From Desulfuromonadales bacterium (lineage in GTDB: Bacteria > Desulfobacterota > Desulfuromonadia > Geobacterales > Pseudopelobacteraceae): DNA of 18,312 bases. This document shows positions 7,508 to 16,176 of this stretch, in pieces; positions within the stretch are counted from its first letter, which is position 1, and each line of letters begins with the position of its first letter. Position numbers and translations under genes: made by a program. The stretch is taken from contig JAATGX010000137.1 in assembly GCA_015688915.1 (NCBI GenBank), forward strand, positions 1-18,312, given 5' to 3'. The notes beneath the pieces were generated by a model. It was not told where the DNA came from and did not search any database. It was given only the letters and a program-made list of their open reading frames with translations.

Positions 7508-8603
7508 GGTCATCCCCCTTGTCCGGCCCGTCCGGGAGTTTCCTGGCCATCATGACCCCGGCGCCAATGGCAGCGCCGGCCGCCAGGCCGATTACGCCGG
7601 TGGTGAGCGGGTCGGGACCCTTGCCCTTTTCCTTCAGGTCCACCGGGGCGTAGCTGTCGAACGGGGTCGGTTCGTGGATCTGGACCTTGTCCGCTATGGC
7701 GGTCTTGAAGAGGATGTCCGGTTCGGTACAGCCGATGCACGGATGGCCGATGGAGACCGGCCAGACACCCACGTCGTTGAAGCGTTGCACTGAACAGTTG
7801 GCGTAGGTGGCCGGCCCCTTGCAGCCCAGCTTGTAGAGGCAGTATCCCTCGGCGTGGGTCGGGTCGCCGAAGGACTTGGCGAACCGGCCGGCGTCGAAAT
7901 GGGGCCGCCGCTCGCAATGCTCGTGGATCTTCCGGCCATAGGCGAATTTGGGTCGCCCGAGCTGGTCCAGTTCGGGCAGCTTCTGGAAGGTGATGTAATA
8001 GAGCACCGTGGAAAGGAAATTGTAGGGGTTGGGCGGACAGCCGGGGATGTTGATGATCGGCTTGTCCTTGACGATATCCCGCACCCCGACGGCGCCGGTC
8101 GGATTCGGTCCCACGGACTGGATGCCGCCGTAGCCGGCGCAGGTGCCCATGGCGATGATGGCCAGGGCCCCTTCGGCGGCCTTGGTCAGGGAGTCCAGGG
8201 CGGTCCTGCCCCCCACCTTGCAGTAGACGCCGTCGTCCTTGGTGGGAATGGCCCCCTCGACCACCAGGATATAGTTACCCTTGTTGGCCAGCAGGGAGTC
8301 GTGCAACGCCTTCTCGGCCTGGTGGCCCGAGCCGGCCATCAGGGTCTCGTGGTAATCCAGCGAGATCATGTCCAGAATCAGGTTCGACACCGTGGGATGG
8401 GTCGAACGGAGCAGCGACTCGGAACAGCCGGTGCACTCCTGGAAATGCAGCCAGATCACCGCCGGCCGGTTGTCGCTTTTTCGGGCCGCCGCAGCGACCT
8501 TGCTGACCATGCCGAAGGGGAGCCCCAGCATGGCGGAAACCGTCACGCACGTCTTGATGAAGTCCCGGCGGGAAACGTCGGGGAACAAGCCATCCTTTAT
8601 CAT
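7491..8603 (-). CDS. hybS: [NiFe] uptake hydrogenase small subunit, Tat-exported
   Basis: A 370-residue small subunit carrying the iron-sulfur relay away from the NiFe site, and the Tat signal that exports the heterodimer. The signal is SRRDFIK (R12, R13) with a hydrophobic stretch to ~residue 40. Cluster motifs include ECTGCSES (C57, C60), GTCAGYGG, GCPPNP and the medial-cluster region NCSVQRFNDVGVW...GHPCIGC. The proximal motif reads CTGC, not the CTCC of oxygen-tolerant Hyd-1/MBH enzymes, so a standard four-cysteine proximal cluster is expected. A C-terminal anchor helix (GVIGLAAGAAIGAGVMMA) precedes a charged tail. The start at 8603 has GGAGG 6 nt upstream; a longer frame from 8783 would contain the promoter and operator and lacks a site. 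First gene of the operon. Confidence 0.97.
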   Translation of the reverse strand: MIKDGLFPDVSRRDFIKTCVTVSAMLGLPFGMVSKVAAAARKSDNRPAVIWLHFQECTGCSESLLRSTHPTVSNLILDMISLDYHETLMAGSGHQAEKALHDSLLANKGNYILVVEGAIPTKDDGVYCKVGGRTALDSLTKAAEGALAIIAMGTCAGYGGIQSVGPNPTGAVGVRDIVKDKPIINIPGCPPNPYNFLSTVLYYITFQKLPELDQLGRPKFAYGRKIHEHCERRPHFDAGRFAKSFGDPTHAEGYCLYKLGCKGPATYANCSVQRFNDVGVWPVSIGHPCIGCTEPDILFKTAIADKVQIHEPTPFDSYAPVDLKEKGKGPDPLTTGVIGLAAGAAIGAGVMMARKLPDGPDKGDDHEKTE

Positions 8604-8636
8604 CCCTGTCCTCCACTTTATCGTGAGATGTGTGTA

Positions 8637-8652
8637 TACGTGTATACACGTA
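8637..8652. promoter_or_regulatory. 16-bp perfect palindrome at the predicted hyb transcription start
   Basis: TACGTGTATACACGTA is a perfect 16-bp palindrome. It begins about 11 bp downstream of the -12 GC of the sigma-54 promoter, so it covers the expected +1 and first transcribed bases. It could be a repressor operator or a 5'-end RNA stem. No binding protein can be named. Confidence 0.55.
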
Positions 8653-8661
8653 GCTGGACAG

Positions 8662-8677
8662 GGCAACCGGCGTGCCA
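8662..8677 (-). promoter_or_regulatory. Sigma-54 (-24/-12) promoter of the hyb operon
   Basis: On the minus strand TGGCACGCCGGTTGCC matches the RpoN consensus TGGCACG-N4-TTGC exactly, with the required GG and GC ten bases apart. Transcription should begin near 8651, giving a leader of about 48 nt before the hybS ATG at 8603. A divergent gene encodes a GAFTGA-containing sigma-54 activator, which supports the call. Confidence 0.85.
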
Positions 8678-8720
8678 AAAAAGGCTGTCTGGGGAATAAA
8701 CGTGCAATGGCTTGTAATAT

Positions 8721-8733
8721 AAACGGATTGATA
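8721..8733 (-). promoter_or_regulatory. IHF-like site between activator boxes and the sigma-54 promoter
   Basis: The minus-strand sequence TATCAATCCGTTT matches the E. coli IHF consensus WATCAANNNNTTR at every defined position except the last. It is about 45 bp upstream of the -24 element, in an AT-rich patch, and between the promoter and the TGTCC boxes. That is where IHF bends DNA in many sigma-54 promoters. Confidence 0.45.
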
Positions 8734-8785
8734 TGGTTGGTTGGTGATGGCCAGGGGATGAAAACGGATAATTGTTGTGTCATTC

Positions 8786-8810
8786 TGTCCGTGGACGGGA
8801 CTTTTTGTCC
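8786..8810. promoter_or_regulatory. Paired TGTCC boxes, candidate activator site for hyb
   Basis: TGTCC at 8786 and 8806, spaced 20 bp. Within the site, GTCC/GGAC half-sites alternate with dyad symmetry: GTCC 8787, GGAC 8793, GGAC 8798, GTCC 8807. It is about 110-130 bp upstream of the -24 element, a typical distance for an NtrC-type enhancer. The activator encoded at 9090 is the obvious candidate binder. Confidence 0.5.
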
Positions 8811-8986
8811 GGCGGGATCGGGTTCAATTCACTCAGGCGCCTGCTTGCCGGCCACGTCTCCGCGTGCGGATGTTTTTCACAAGTTCAGCCCTCGGGGATG
8901 ACGACGGCCGACCCGTCCCATGGGGCGTAAATCCTGGTGATCAGGGCGTTTGCCGAGAAATTGCCCGATGAGCTGGCAAACAGTTC

Positions 8987-9015
8987 TTGATACTTTTTGT
9001 CCGGCACTGTATCGT
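8987..9015 (+). promoter_or_regulatory. Candidate sigma-70 promoter of the regulator-kinase operon
   Basis: TTGATA (8987-8992), a 17-bp spacer, then TATCGT (9010-9015): five of six and four of six matches to consensus. It would start transcription near 9022, about 68 nt before the GTG of the response regulator. TGTCC boxes lie in the spacer and just after the -10, so bound regulator should affect this promoter. Confidence 0.4.
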
Positions 9016-9022
9016 TTTGTCC
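8998..9022. promoter_or_regulatory. Second TGTCC box pair, overlapping the regulator's own promoter
   Basis: TGTCC at 8998 and 9018, again exactly 20 bp apart. The first member shares 14 identical bases (ACTTTTTGTCCGGC) with the 8806 box. It lies 192 bp from the first pair and upstream of the regulator start at 9090, consistent with autoregulation or looping between the pairs. Confidence 0.5.
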
Positions 9023-9089
9023 CTGTATGCGGTGCCAGATACCCCCCTACCGGAGGATGGCGCCATACCTGTCTCAAGGAGAGGGAACA

Positions 9090-10454
9090 GTGCCCAAGAT
9101 CTATATCTGTGACGACGAAACCGATATCCTGCGTTACCTGGACAAGCTGCTAAGCACCGCCGGCTACCGGGTGGAGACCTTCAGCCGCGGGGCTGACCTG
9201 CTGGCGCGTCTCGATACGGCGGATGACGGCGGGTGCGACGTGATCCTGCAGGATGTGCGCATGCCGGACATGGACGGCCTCCTGGTGCTCAAACAGGTGC
9301 ACCAGCGTAATCATGACCTGCCGGTGGTGATCATGACCGCCCACGGCACCATCGACGATGCGGTGCAGGCCATCAAACTGGGCGCCTACGACTACATCAT
9401 GAAACCCTTTCCCAAGGAGAAGCTGCTGGGCGTGCTGGAGCGGCTGCTGGATCATCGCCGGCTGGCCCGGGAGAACCGCCAGTTGCGCGAGGAGTTGCAT
9501 CGCGGCGGCGCCGGTGGCGGCGATGCCATCGTCTTCCGCAGCGCGGCCTTCCGTGAGGTCTACGACTTGACCCTGCAGGTGGCGGAGAGCGACGCCAATA
9601 TCCTGATCATGGGGGAGTCGGGCACCGGCAAGGAACTGATCGCCAGCGCCCTGCACCGCAACAGCCCGCGCCGGGGCAAGCCGTTCGTGTCGCTCAACTG
9701 CGCCGCCCTGTCGGACACCCTGCTGGAAAGCCAGTTGTTCGGCCACGTGCGGGGCGCGTTCACCGGCGCGGTCATCAACCAGAAAGGGCTCATGGAGGAG
9801 GCGGACGGCGGCACGCTCTTCCTGGACGAGATCGGCGACGTCAGTCCGGCGGTGCAGGCGAAGCTGCTGCGGGTCACCCAGGAGAAGGATTTCATCGTGC
9901 TCGGCTCCACCCGCCCCCGCAAGGTGGATGTGAGGTTCGTGGCCGCCACCAACAAGGACCTGATGACCGAGGTCCAGGCGGGGCATTTCCGGGAAGACCT
10001 CTACTACCGGCTCAACGTCATCTCCATCAACCTCCCTCCCCTGCGGGAGCGGCGCGATGACATCGAGCCGCTGGCCCGGCACTTCCTGGCGATCGCCACC
10101 CGCAGGATGAAAAAGGATGTGCGGACTATCAACGACGAGGCATTGGCCGCGCTCATGCGCTACGACTGGCCCGGCAATGTGCGCGAGCTGGAAAATGTCA
10201 TCGAGCGGGCCGTGATCCTGGCCCGCGACGGTTGCATCACCGCCGCCCTGCTCCCCCTGGAAGGAGGGCGGCGCGAGAGCGTCGCCCCCCCGGCCGAGGC
10301 GGCGACGCTGATCGCCCTGGAGGAGATGGAGCGCCGCCACATCACCTCGGTATTACGGGAAACCGGTTTCCACAAGAGCCACAGCGCGGAAATCCTGGGG
10401 ATCTCGCGCAAGACCCTGGACCGCAAGATCGTTGAATACGGGTTGGGTGAGTAA
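9090..10454 (+). CDS. Sigma-54-dependent response regulator (REC-AAA+-Fis), candidate hyb activator
   Basis: A 454-residue NtrC-family transcription activator. The receiver domain (~1-120) has the acidic pair D8/D9, phospho-acceptor D55 (LQDVRMPD), T83 and K105. The AAA+ domain (~145-380) has Walker A GESGTGKE (~174), the sigma-54-contacting GAFTGA loop (222-227) and Walker B LFLDEIGD (D246, E247). A Fis-type helix-turn-helix ends the protein (HKSHSAEILGISRKTLDRKI). The GTG start at 9090 is chosen because the receiver begins there (MPKIYICDDE) and AAGGAG lies about 9 nt upstream; an in-frame ATG at 8997 would sit inside the promoter. The kinase gene follows 9 bp after its stop. Divergence from the sigma-54-driven hyb operon makes it the likely hyb regulator; this is inference from context. 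Confidence 0.95.
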   Translation: MPKIYICDDETDILRYLDKLLSTAGYRVETFSRGADLLARLDTADDGGCDVILQDVRMPDMDGLLVLKQVHQRNHDLPVVIMTAHGTIDDAVQAIKLGAYDYIMKPFPKEKLLGVLERLLDHRRLARENRQLREELHRGGAGGGDAIVFRSAAFREVYDLTLQVAESDANILIMGESGTGKELIASALHRNSPRRGKPFVSLNCAALSDTLLESQLFGHVRGAFTGAVINQKGLMEEADGGTLFLDEIGDVSPAVQAKLLRVTQEKDFIVLGSTRPRKVDVRFVAATNKDLMTEVQAGHFREDLYYRLNVISINLPPLRERRDDIEPLARHFLAIATRRMKKDVRTINDEALAALMRYDWPGNVRELENVIERAVILARDGCITAALLPLEGGRRESVAPPAEAATLIALEEMERRHITSVLRETGFHKSHSAEILGISRKTLDRKIVEYGLGE

Positions 10455-10463
10455 TACGTCCCC

Positions 10464-12455
10464 ATGAAAAGCCTGCTGCGCTACTCCATACGTCTCAAAC
10501 TGACCCTGGCTACCCTGGTGCCGTTGATGACCGCCATCGCCCTCTGCTGGCTGATCGGCGCTTCGATCATCACCACCCGCTTCTTCAGTCAGGCCCAGCA
10601 GGGGGTGGAGACCGACCTGAACTCGGCCCACGAGATCGTGCAGGGAGAGTTGGCACGCCTGGGCGACAGCGTCCGCCTGACCAGCCGCTCCCCGGAGCTG
10701 TCGGCCGCGCTGCGCGACGACTCTGCCGGCCTGGCCGCCCCCGTCTTGCAGGCCATGCTCAGGAACGAGCGGCTCAGCTTCCTGACCATGGTCGACCATT
10801 ACGGCCTTGTCCGCTATCGGGCCGCCCATCCCGGCAGTGTGGGGGATTCACGCGTGGGCGATAAACTCGTTGCCGATGCACTCAAGGGGGCCGTTGTCAG
10901 CGGCATCGTGCTGCTCGCCCCCGAGCAGGCCGGGCGCGAAAACCCGCTGCTGCCGGCGCAGATGAGCATCCATATCCGGCCCACCCCCCACAGCCGGCTC
11001 TATACCCGGCAGGTTGAGGACCGCGGCATGTTTTTCGTGGCCGCCGCGCCGGTGGTGACTCCGGGCGGCGCGGTTTCCGGCGTGATCTACGGCGGGGTGC
11101 TGCTGAACAACGACAGCCGCCTGGTGGACCGCATCACCCGGGTCGTGTTCCAGCGGGGGGACAGCATCACCCGGGACATGGGAAACGCCACCGTCTTTCT
11201 GGACGATGTGCGCATTGCCACCACGGTATTGGACCAACACAGGCAGCCGGCCATCGGCACGATGATGTCGGCCGAGGTGTATGGCGTCATCAGCCGGGGG
11301 CAGCGCTGGTCGGGCAGCGCCTTTGTGCTGAACGAGCGCAATTTCTCGGCCTATGAGCCGCTGCTGGATTACGGCGGCGCGATCATCGGCGCCCTCTACG
11401 CCGGGACGCCCGAACGCCCGTATCGTGAACTGCGCACGCGGGTCAACCTGATCTTTTCCGGGGTTCTGGTGCTCGTTACCCTGATCGGGGTTTCGCTCTC
11501 GGCCTGGCTGGGGACCAGCCTGTCCCGGCCGATCAAGGCGCTTGAAAACGGGGCCCGGCGGATCGCGGCCGGAGAGCAACTGCCCGACATCGTCCTGGGA
11601 AGCCACGACGAGATCGCGGTACTGGCCGAGGAGTTCAACATCATGAAACACCGGGTGGCGGAGCGGGAGGAGGAGATTCTGGCCCTGAACCACACCCTGG
11701 AAGAGAAGGTGGCGGAGCGGACCGCGCAGGTGGAGGATCAAAACCAGTTGCTCCTGGTGGCGCAGCAGGAACTGGCGCGGGCCGAGCGGCTGGTGGGGAT
11801 CGGGATGCTTGCGTCGGGCGTAGCCCACGAGATCAACAACCCCCTGGCCATCATCCGCGGCAACGCCGAACTGCTGGAGATGTCGGTCTCCGGGGAGACG
11901 GCCGCCCGCGAGGAGGTGGAGACCATCATCCGGCAGGTGGGAAGGATCGAGCGCATCGTGGCCACCCTGCGGACCTTTTCCCGGGGCAGCGCCAAGCAGG
12001 TGGCCCTGTTTTCGCTTGAGCCGCTGCTGGACGGCATACTCGACCAGGCCGGGCACCAGATCCCGCTGGAAGGGTTCTCCCTCGTGCGCGGCTATCGAGG
12101 CCGGGAGATCGCCCTGGAAGGGGATGAGGACCAGTTGCGGCAGGTCTTTACCAACCTGATACTGAACGGTTTGCAGGCCATGGAGGGAAGCGGCGTGCTG
12201 ACGGTCGATGCGGCCCTGGACCGGGATCATGGACAGGTGAGCGTATCCGTGGCCGACAGCGGCCCCGGCATCAGCCCGGAACAGCGCGAGCAGCTTTTCA
12301 TCCCCTTCTTTTCCACCAAGCGGGACGGCACCGGCCTGGGGCTGGCGGTCTCCTACGGCATCGTCAGGGACCACGGCGGCGAGATCCGCGTGGGCGGCGA
12401 ACCGGGCAAGGGCGCGGTGTTCACGGTGGTGGTGCCGGTGAGGCAGGGGGGGTGA
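10464..12455 (+). CDS. Cache-HAMP sensor histidine kinase, partner of the 9090 regulator
   Basis: A 663-residue inner-membrane kinase. TM1 is at ~12-35. The large periplasmic sensor (~36-320) appears to hold two Cache-like parts: the first contains FLTMVDHYGLVRYRA, the second the sCache_3-type signature NATVFLDDVRIATTV...FSAYEPLLDYGGAIIGALYAG. Then TM2 (~326-348), HAMP (to ~402), a coiled coil, H-box GVAHEINNPLAIIRGNAE (phospho-acceptor H455), and HATPase_c with intact N (FTNLILNGLQAM), G1 (DSGPGI), F (FIPFFSTK) and G2 (GTGLGLAVSYGIV) boxes. It starts 9 bp after the response regulator, with only a weak GGTGAG 12 nt upstream, so translational coupling is likely. The ligand is unknown. The left-edge kinase is a paralog, and the chemoreceptor at 1154 has the same second Cache type. 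Confidence 0.95.
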   Translation: MKSLLRYSIRLKLTLATLVPLMTAIALCWLIGASIITTRFFSQAQQGVETDLNSAHEIVQGELARLGDSVRLTSRSPELSAALRDDSAGLAAPVLQAMLRNERLSFLTMVDHYGLVRYRAAHPGSVGDSRVGDKLVADALKGAVVSGIVLLAPEQAGRENPLLPAQMSIHIRPTPHSRLYTRQVEDRGMFFVAAAPVVTPGGAVSGVIYGGVLLNNDSRLVDRITRVVFQRGDSITRDMGNATVFLDDVRIATTVLDQHRQPAIGTMMSAEVYGVISRGQRWSGSAFVLNERNFSAYEPLLDYGGAIIGALYAGTPERPYRELRTRVNLIFSGVLVLVTLIGVSLSAWLGTSLSRPIKALENGARRIAAGEQLPDIVLGSHDEIAVLAEEFNIMKHRVAEREEEILALNHTLEEKVAERTAQVEDQNQLLLVAQQELARAERLVGIGMLASGVAHEINNPLAIIRGNAELLEMSVSGETAAREEVETIIRQVGRIERIVATLRTFSRGSAKQVALFSLEPLLDGILDQAGHQIPLEGFSLVRGYRGREIALEGDEDQLRQVFTNLILNGLQAMEGSGVLTVDAALDRDHGQVSVSVADSGPGISPEQREQLFIPFFSTKRDGTGLGLAVSYGIVRDHGGEIRVGGEPGKGAVFTVVVPVRQGG

Positions 12456-12582
12456 ACAGAGGTTGCCTGCGGTGAAAAGCGAATGTCCGTTCCAGTGGGG
12501 CGATTTATATCTTGTACGCCGTGCCGGGGATTATTGGGACAAGGAATGACAATCGCCATCAATGAAAGGAAGGGATACGGAC

Positions 12583-12762
12583 ATGAAAGCCAAACGAAAC
12601 TGCCGTTGCGCCGAGGAACACGCCGGCCACATGTGCGAGTTGGAAAGTGAGCAGGATTGGGAAACGATCAGGTGCGTCACTGATCGACCCGCCGTGCAAT
12701 GCGAGAATTGCGGTGCCCGGGCCAATGGCGCCAGGTATGTGTGCATGCCTGCGGAGTTGTAG
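12583..12762 (+). CDS. Small cysteine-rich hypothetical protein, possible metal-binding
   Basis: A 59-residue protein of unknown function. It has seven cysteines (C7, C9, C18, C31, C40, C43, C54) and two histidines (H13, H16). The spacing CRCAEEHAGHMC and a C-terminal zinc-ribbon-like CENCGARANGARYVC suggest a zinc or other metal site. It has no membrane segment or signal peptide. The start at 12583 (MKAKRN) is preferred because AAGGGA lies about 7 nt upstream; an in-frame ATG seven codons earlier (12562) has no site. It is 127 bp after the kinase stop and on the same strand, so it may be a distal member of that transcript; no clear terminator or promoter is seen between them. The following ~230 bp, to 12992, show no convincing feature. 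Confidence 0.7.
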   Translation: MKAKRNCRCAEEHAGHMCELESEQDWETIRCVTDRPAVQCENCGARANGARYVCMPAEL

Positions 12763-12992
12763 GGGCGAGTCATGGAAAGCAGCAGTAGTTCACGTGAAGG
12801 CCTTTCCCCGCAGGTGTCCAATCTGTGTTATGTTCCTCACCGACTGATGATGGTATCCCTCCCGGTTCAACGTCCATAAATAAGCCGGAATCCATGGTGG
12901 AATAAACCTATAAACGGCTCGAGAATCGTATGGCGCCGTCTCGGGCGATCGGCGGTTCTGTACTGACGACAACAGCAAGGATAGCGAATAGT

Positions 12993-14357
12993 ATGTCTTT
13001 CAAACACATCCCGGGCCTGCTCAAACTCGCAGGCCCCATGATCCTCTCCACGTCCGCGATCACGGTGATGCAGATCATCGATGCCATCGTGTTGTCGCGG
13101 CATTCCAGCGAAGCGGTCGCAGCCATAGGACCCGCCGGCTTCGCCGTGATCCTGTTCCAGGGGTTTCTGTTCGGAACCGCGGGGTATGCGGGCACCTTCG
13201 TGGCCCACAACCACGGGCGCGGCAACACCCATGGCGTCCGCACATCCGTCTGGCTTGGAATCCACACCGCCCTGTTTTCCGGGATCATGGCCCTGGTGGC
13301 CGCCTGGCCGATTTCGCACCTGTTTCTTCTGGCCGGACACGCGCATCAGGTCGCCCGGAACGAACGGGCGTATTTCTGGATCTGCATGGCCGGCTCGTTC
13401 TTCCCGGTGCTGAGTGGCGCCTTGGCCGGGTGGCTCTCGGGAATAGGCCGCCCCGTTATCGTCACGGCGGTGACCTTTGTTTCGTTCGCGCTGAATGCGG
13501 CGTTGGCCTGGGGTCTGGTTCTGGGGGAATGGGGCCTGCCCCGGATGGGCATCGCGGGGGCGGCGCTCGCCACCGTGGCGGCGCAGATGGTGTCCGCCGT
13601 CCTGTACACGTTCCTGTTCGCCCGGTCGGGGGGATTCGCCGACCCCTCCGCCCGCCGGTTCCAGTGGGTGAGGTTCCGCGGTTTTCTGCTGCTCGCCGTG
13701 CCGATGGGGGTGCGGATCAGCGGAGAACTCGCTGCCTGGACACTCTTCCTGGTCGTGGTGGGGCGATTGGGGACCGTGGAGCTGGCAGCGTCCAGCATCT
13801 CCTTCCGGATCAACGGAATGGCGTTTTTCCCCGCTCTCGGGCTCGGACAGGCCGCGGGGATTCTCGTGGGACACGCCCGCGGAGAGGGGCGCGACAACGA
13901 GATTCCGGCCATTGGCTGGCAGTCGCTTCTGGTGTGCGAGATCTGGATGCTGGCAATGGCGATCCTGTTCGCCACCGCGGCGGTGCCGCTCGTTTCGGTC
14001 TTCGCCGGCACGGGAGCCGAAGGTGCCGCCATAGTGGCGGCCGGTTCCCTGACCATGAAGTTCGTTGCGTTCTATTGCATGTTCGACGCGGCGAATGTCA
14101 TGATGGGGTGCGTCCTGGCATCGGCGGGAGATACCCGTTGGATCGCCCGGACGTTCTTCGCTTGTTCCAGCGCATTCCTGGCCCTGCTCTGGCTGATCGA
14201 CCGGATCGGTCCCAGTCTGGTGGCGGAATGGTCGCTGGCCACGATCTTCGTATTTGCCACGGCAGTGATCTGGTCGCTCCGCTTCCGGGCCGGAGCGTGG
14301 AGAAAGATCAACGTGATCAGCGAGTCGCAGACACTCCATACCTCGTTGAGAAGTTAG
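12993..14357 (+). CDS. MATE family efflux transporter
   Basis: A 454-residue polytopic membrane protein with about twelve hydrophobic helices in two similar halves, as expected of MatE cation- or drug-coupled antiporters. The N-terminal signature LLKLAGPMILSTSAITVMQI followed by DAIVLSRHSSEAVAAIG is typical. The second half repeats the pattern (FLLLAVPMGVRISGELAAWT..., then SSISFRINGMAFFPALGLGQ). The substrate cannot be predicted. The start at 12993 fits the family N-terminus and has AAGGA about 11 nt upstream, a rather long spacing; an in-frame ATG at 12930 adds 21 unconserved residues and has no site. It is probably a separate transcription unit from its neighbours. A 5-bp stem follows the stop (GCGGG 14357, CCCGC 14369), too weak to call a terminator. 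Confidence 0.9.
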   Translation: MSFKHIPGLLKLAGPMILSTSAITVMQIIDAIVLSRHSSEAVAAIGPAGFAVILFQGFLFGTAGYAGTFVAHNHGRGNTHGVRTSVWLGIHTALFSGIMALVAAWPISHLFLLAGHAHQVARNERAYFWICMAGSFFPVLSGALAGWLSGIGRPVIVTAVTFVSFALNAALAWGLVLGEWGLPRMGIAGAALATVAAQMVSAVLYTFLFARSGGFADPSARRFQWVRFRGFLLLAVPMGVRISGELAAWTLFLVVVGRLGTVELAASSISFRINGMAFFPALGLGQAAGILVGHARGEGRDNEIPAIGWQSLLVCEIWMLAMAILFATAAVPLVSVFAGTGAEGAAIVAAGSLTMKFVAFYCMFDAANVMMGCVLASAGDTRWIARTFFACSSAFLALLWLIDRIGPSLVAEWSLATIFVFATAVIWSLRFRAGAWRKINVISESQTLHTSLRS

Positions 14358-14471
14358 CGGGCGATTGACCCGCCAACCCATTGAAATATACCCCTCCCGT
14401 CCCGGTCATGGCTGCTTCGAGGGCACGCCCGCGACAGGCGGGTTCCGTCCGGAACAGAGGTGTTTCCCCCC

Positions 14472-14500
14472 TTGCCTTCCCCGCCAAAAACGGGCACAAT
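14472..14500 (+). promoter_or_regulatory. Candidate sigma-70 promoter of cysS
   Basis: TTGCCT (14472-14477), a 17-bp spacer, then CACAAT (14495-14500), each four of six to consensus with optimal spacing. Transcription would start near 14507, about 25 nt before the cysS ATG. No T-box or other leader structure fits in so short a leader. Confidence 0.4.
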
Positions 14501-14531
14501 ACCGTAACTTTTTACAGGAGTTTCGTCACAC

Positions 14532-16007
<1,476 letters not shown>

Positions 16008-16116
16008 GCTTCGACTCCGCCCAGCCGACTTCCGAGGCTGTTTGAGAGGGGTGCGTCGTTCCCCGGGCGGATTCGAGGGGGAATGTTACGGCGCCGGCTA
16101 TCCAGCCGTGACACGG

Positions 16117-16144
16117 TTGTCTATCCATAATTGGCTGTTATACT
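16117..16144 (+). promoter_or_regulatory. Candidate sigma-70 promoter of the GAF kinase-receiver operon
   Basis: TTGTCT (16117-16122), a 16-bp spacer, then TATACT (16139-16144), which matches five of six bases of the -10. Transcription would start near 16151, about 26 nt before the GTG at 16177. This placement argues against the longer in-frame ATG at 16042. Confidence 0.5.
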
Positions 16145-16176
16145 GTATACATTGCTGCGAACGACGAGGGGTCTGC

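Noticed and set aside
7491..8603. Oxygen-tolerant hydrogenase or H2-sensing regulatory hydrogenase
   Set aside because: The proximal motif is CTGC without the extra cysteines of oxygen-tolerant enzymes. Tat signal, membrane anchor, maturation extension and HybA/HybB partners fit a respiratory uptake enzyme, not a soluble sensor.
8604..8783. N-terminal extension of the small subunit to an ATG at 8783
   Set aside because: The extra 60 residues would contain the sigma-54 promoter and palindrome and precede the Tat signal. The ATG at 8603 has an excellent ribosome-binding site.
8997..9089. ATG at 8997 as start of the response regulator
   Set aside because: It lies within the candidate promoter and TGTCC boxes and adds 31 residues before a canonical receiver start; GTG 9090 has a ribosome-binding site.
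12867..14381. Minus-strand 504-codon frame over the MATE gene
   Set aside because: Antisense shadow, dominated by R/G/H/P, while the plus strand encodes a clear twelve-helix transporter.
16042..16176. ATG at 16042 as start of the GAF kinase
   Set aside because: A good sigma-70-like promoter lies downstream of it, and GTG 16177 has a strong ribosome-binding site.
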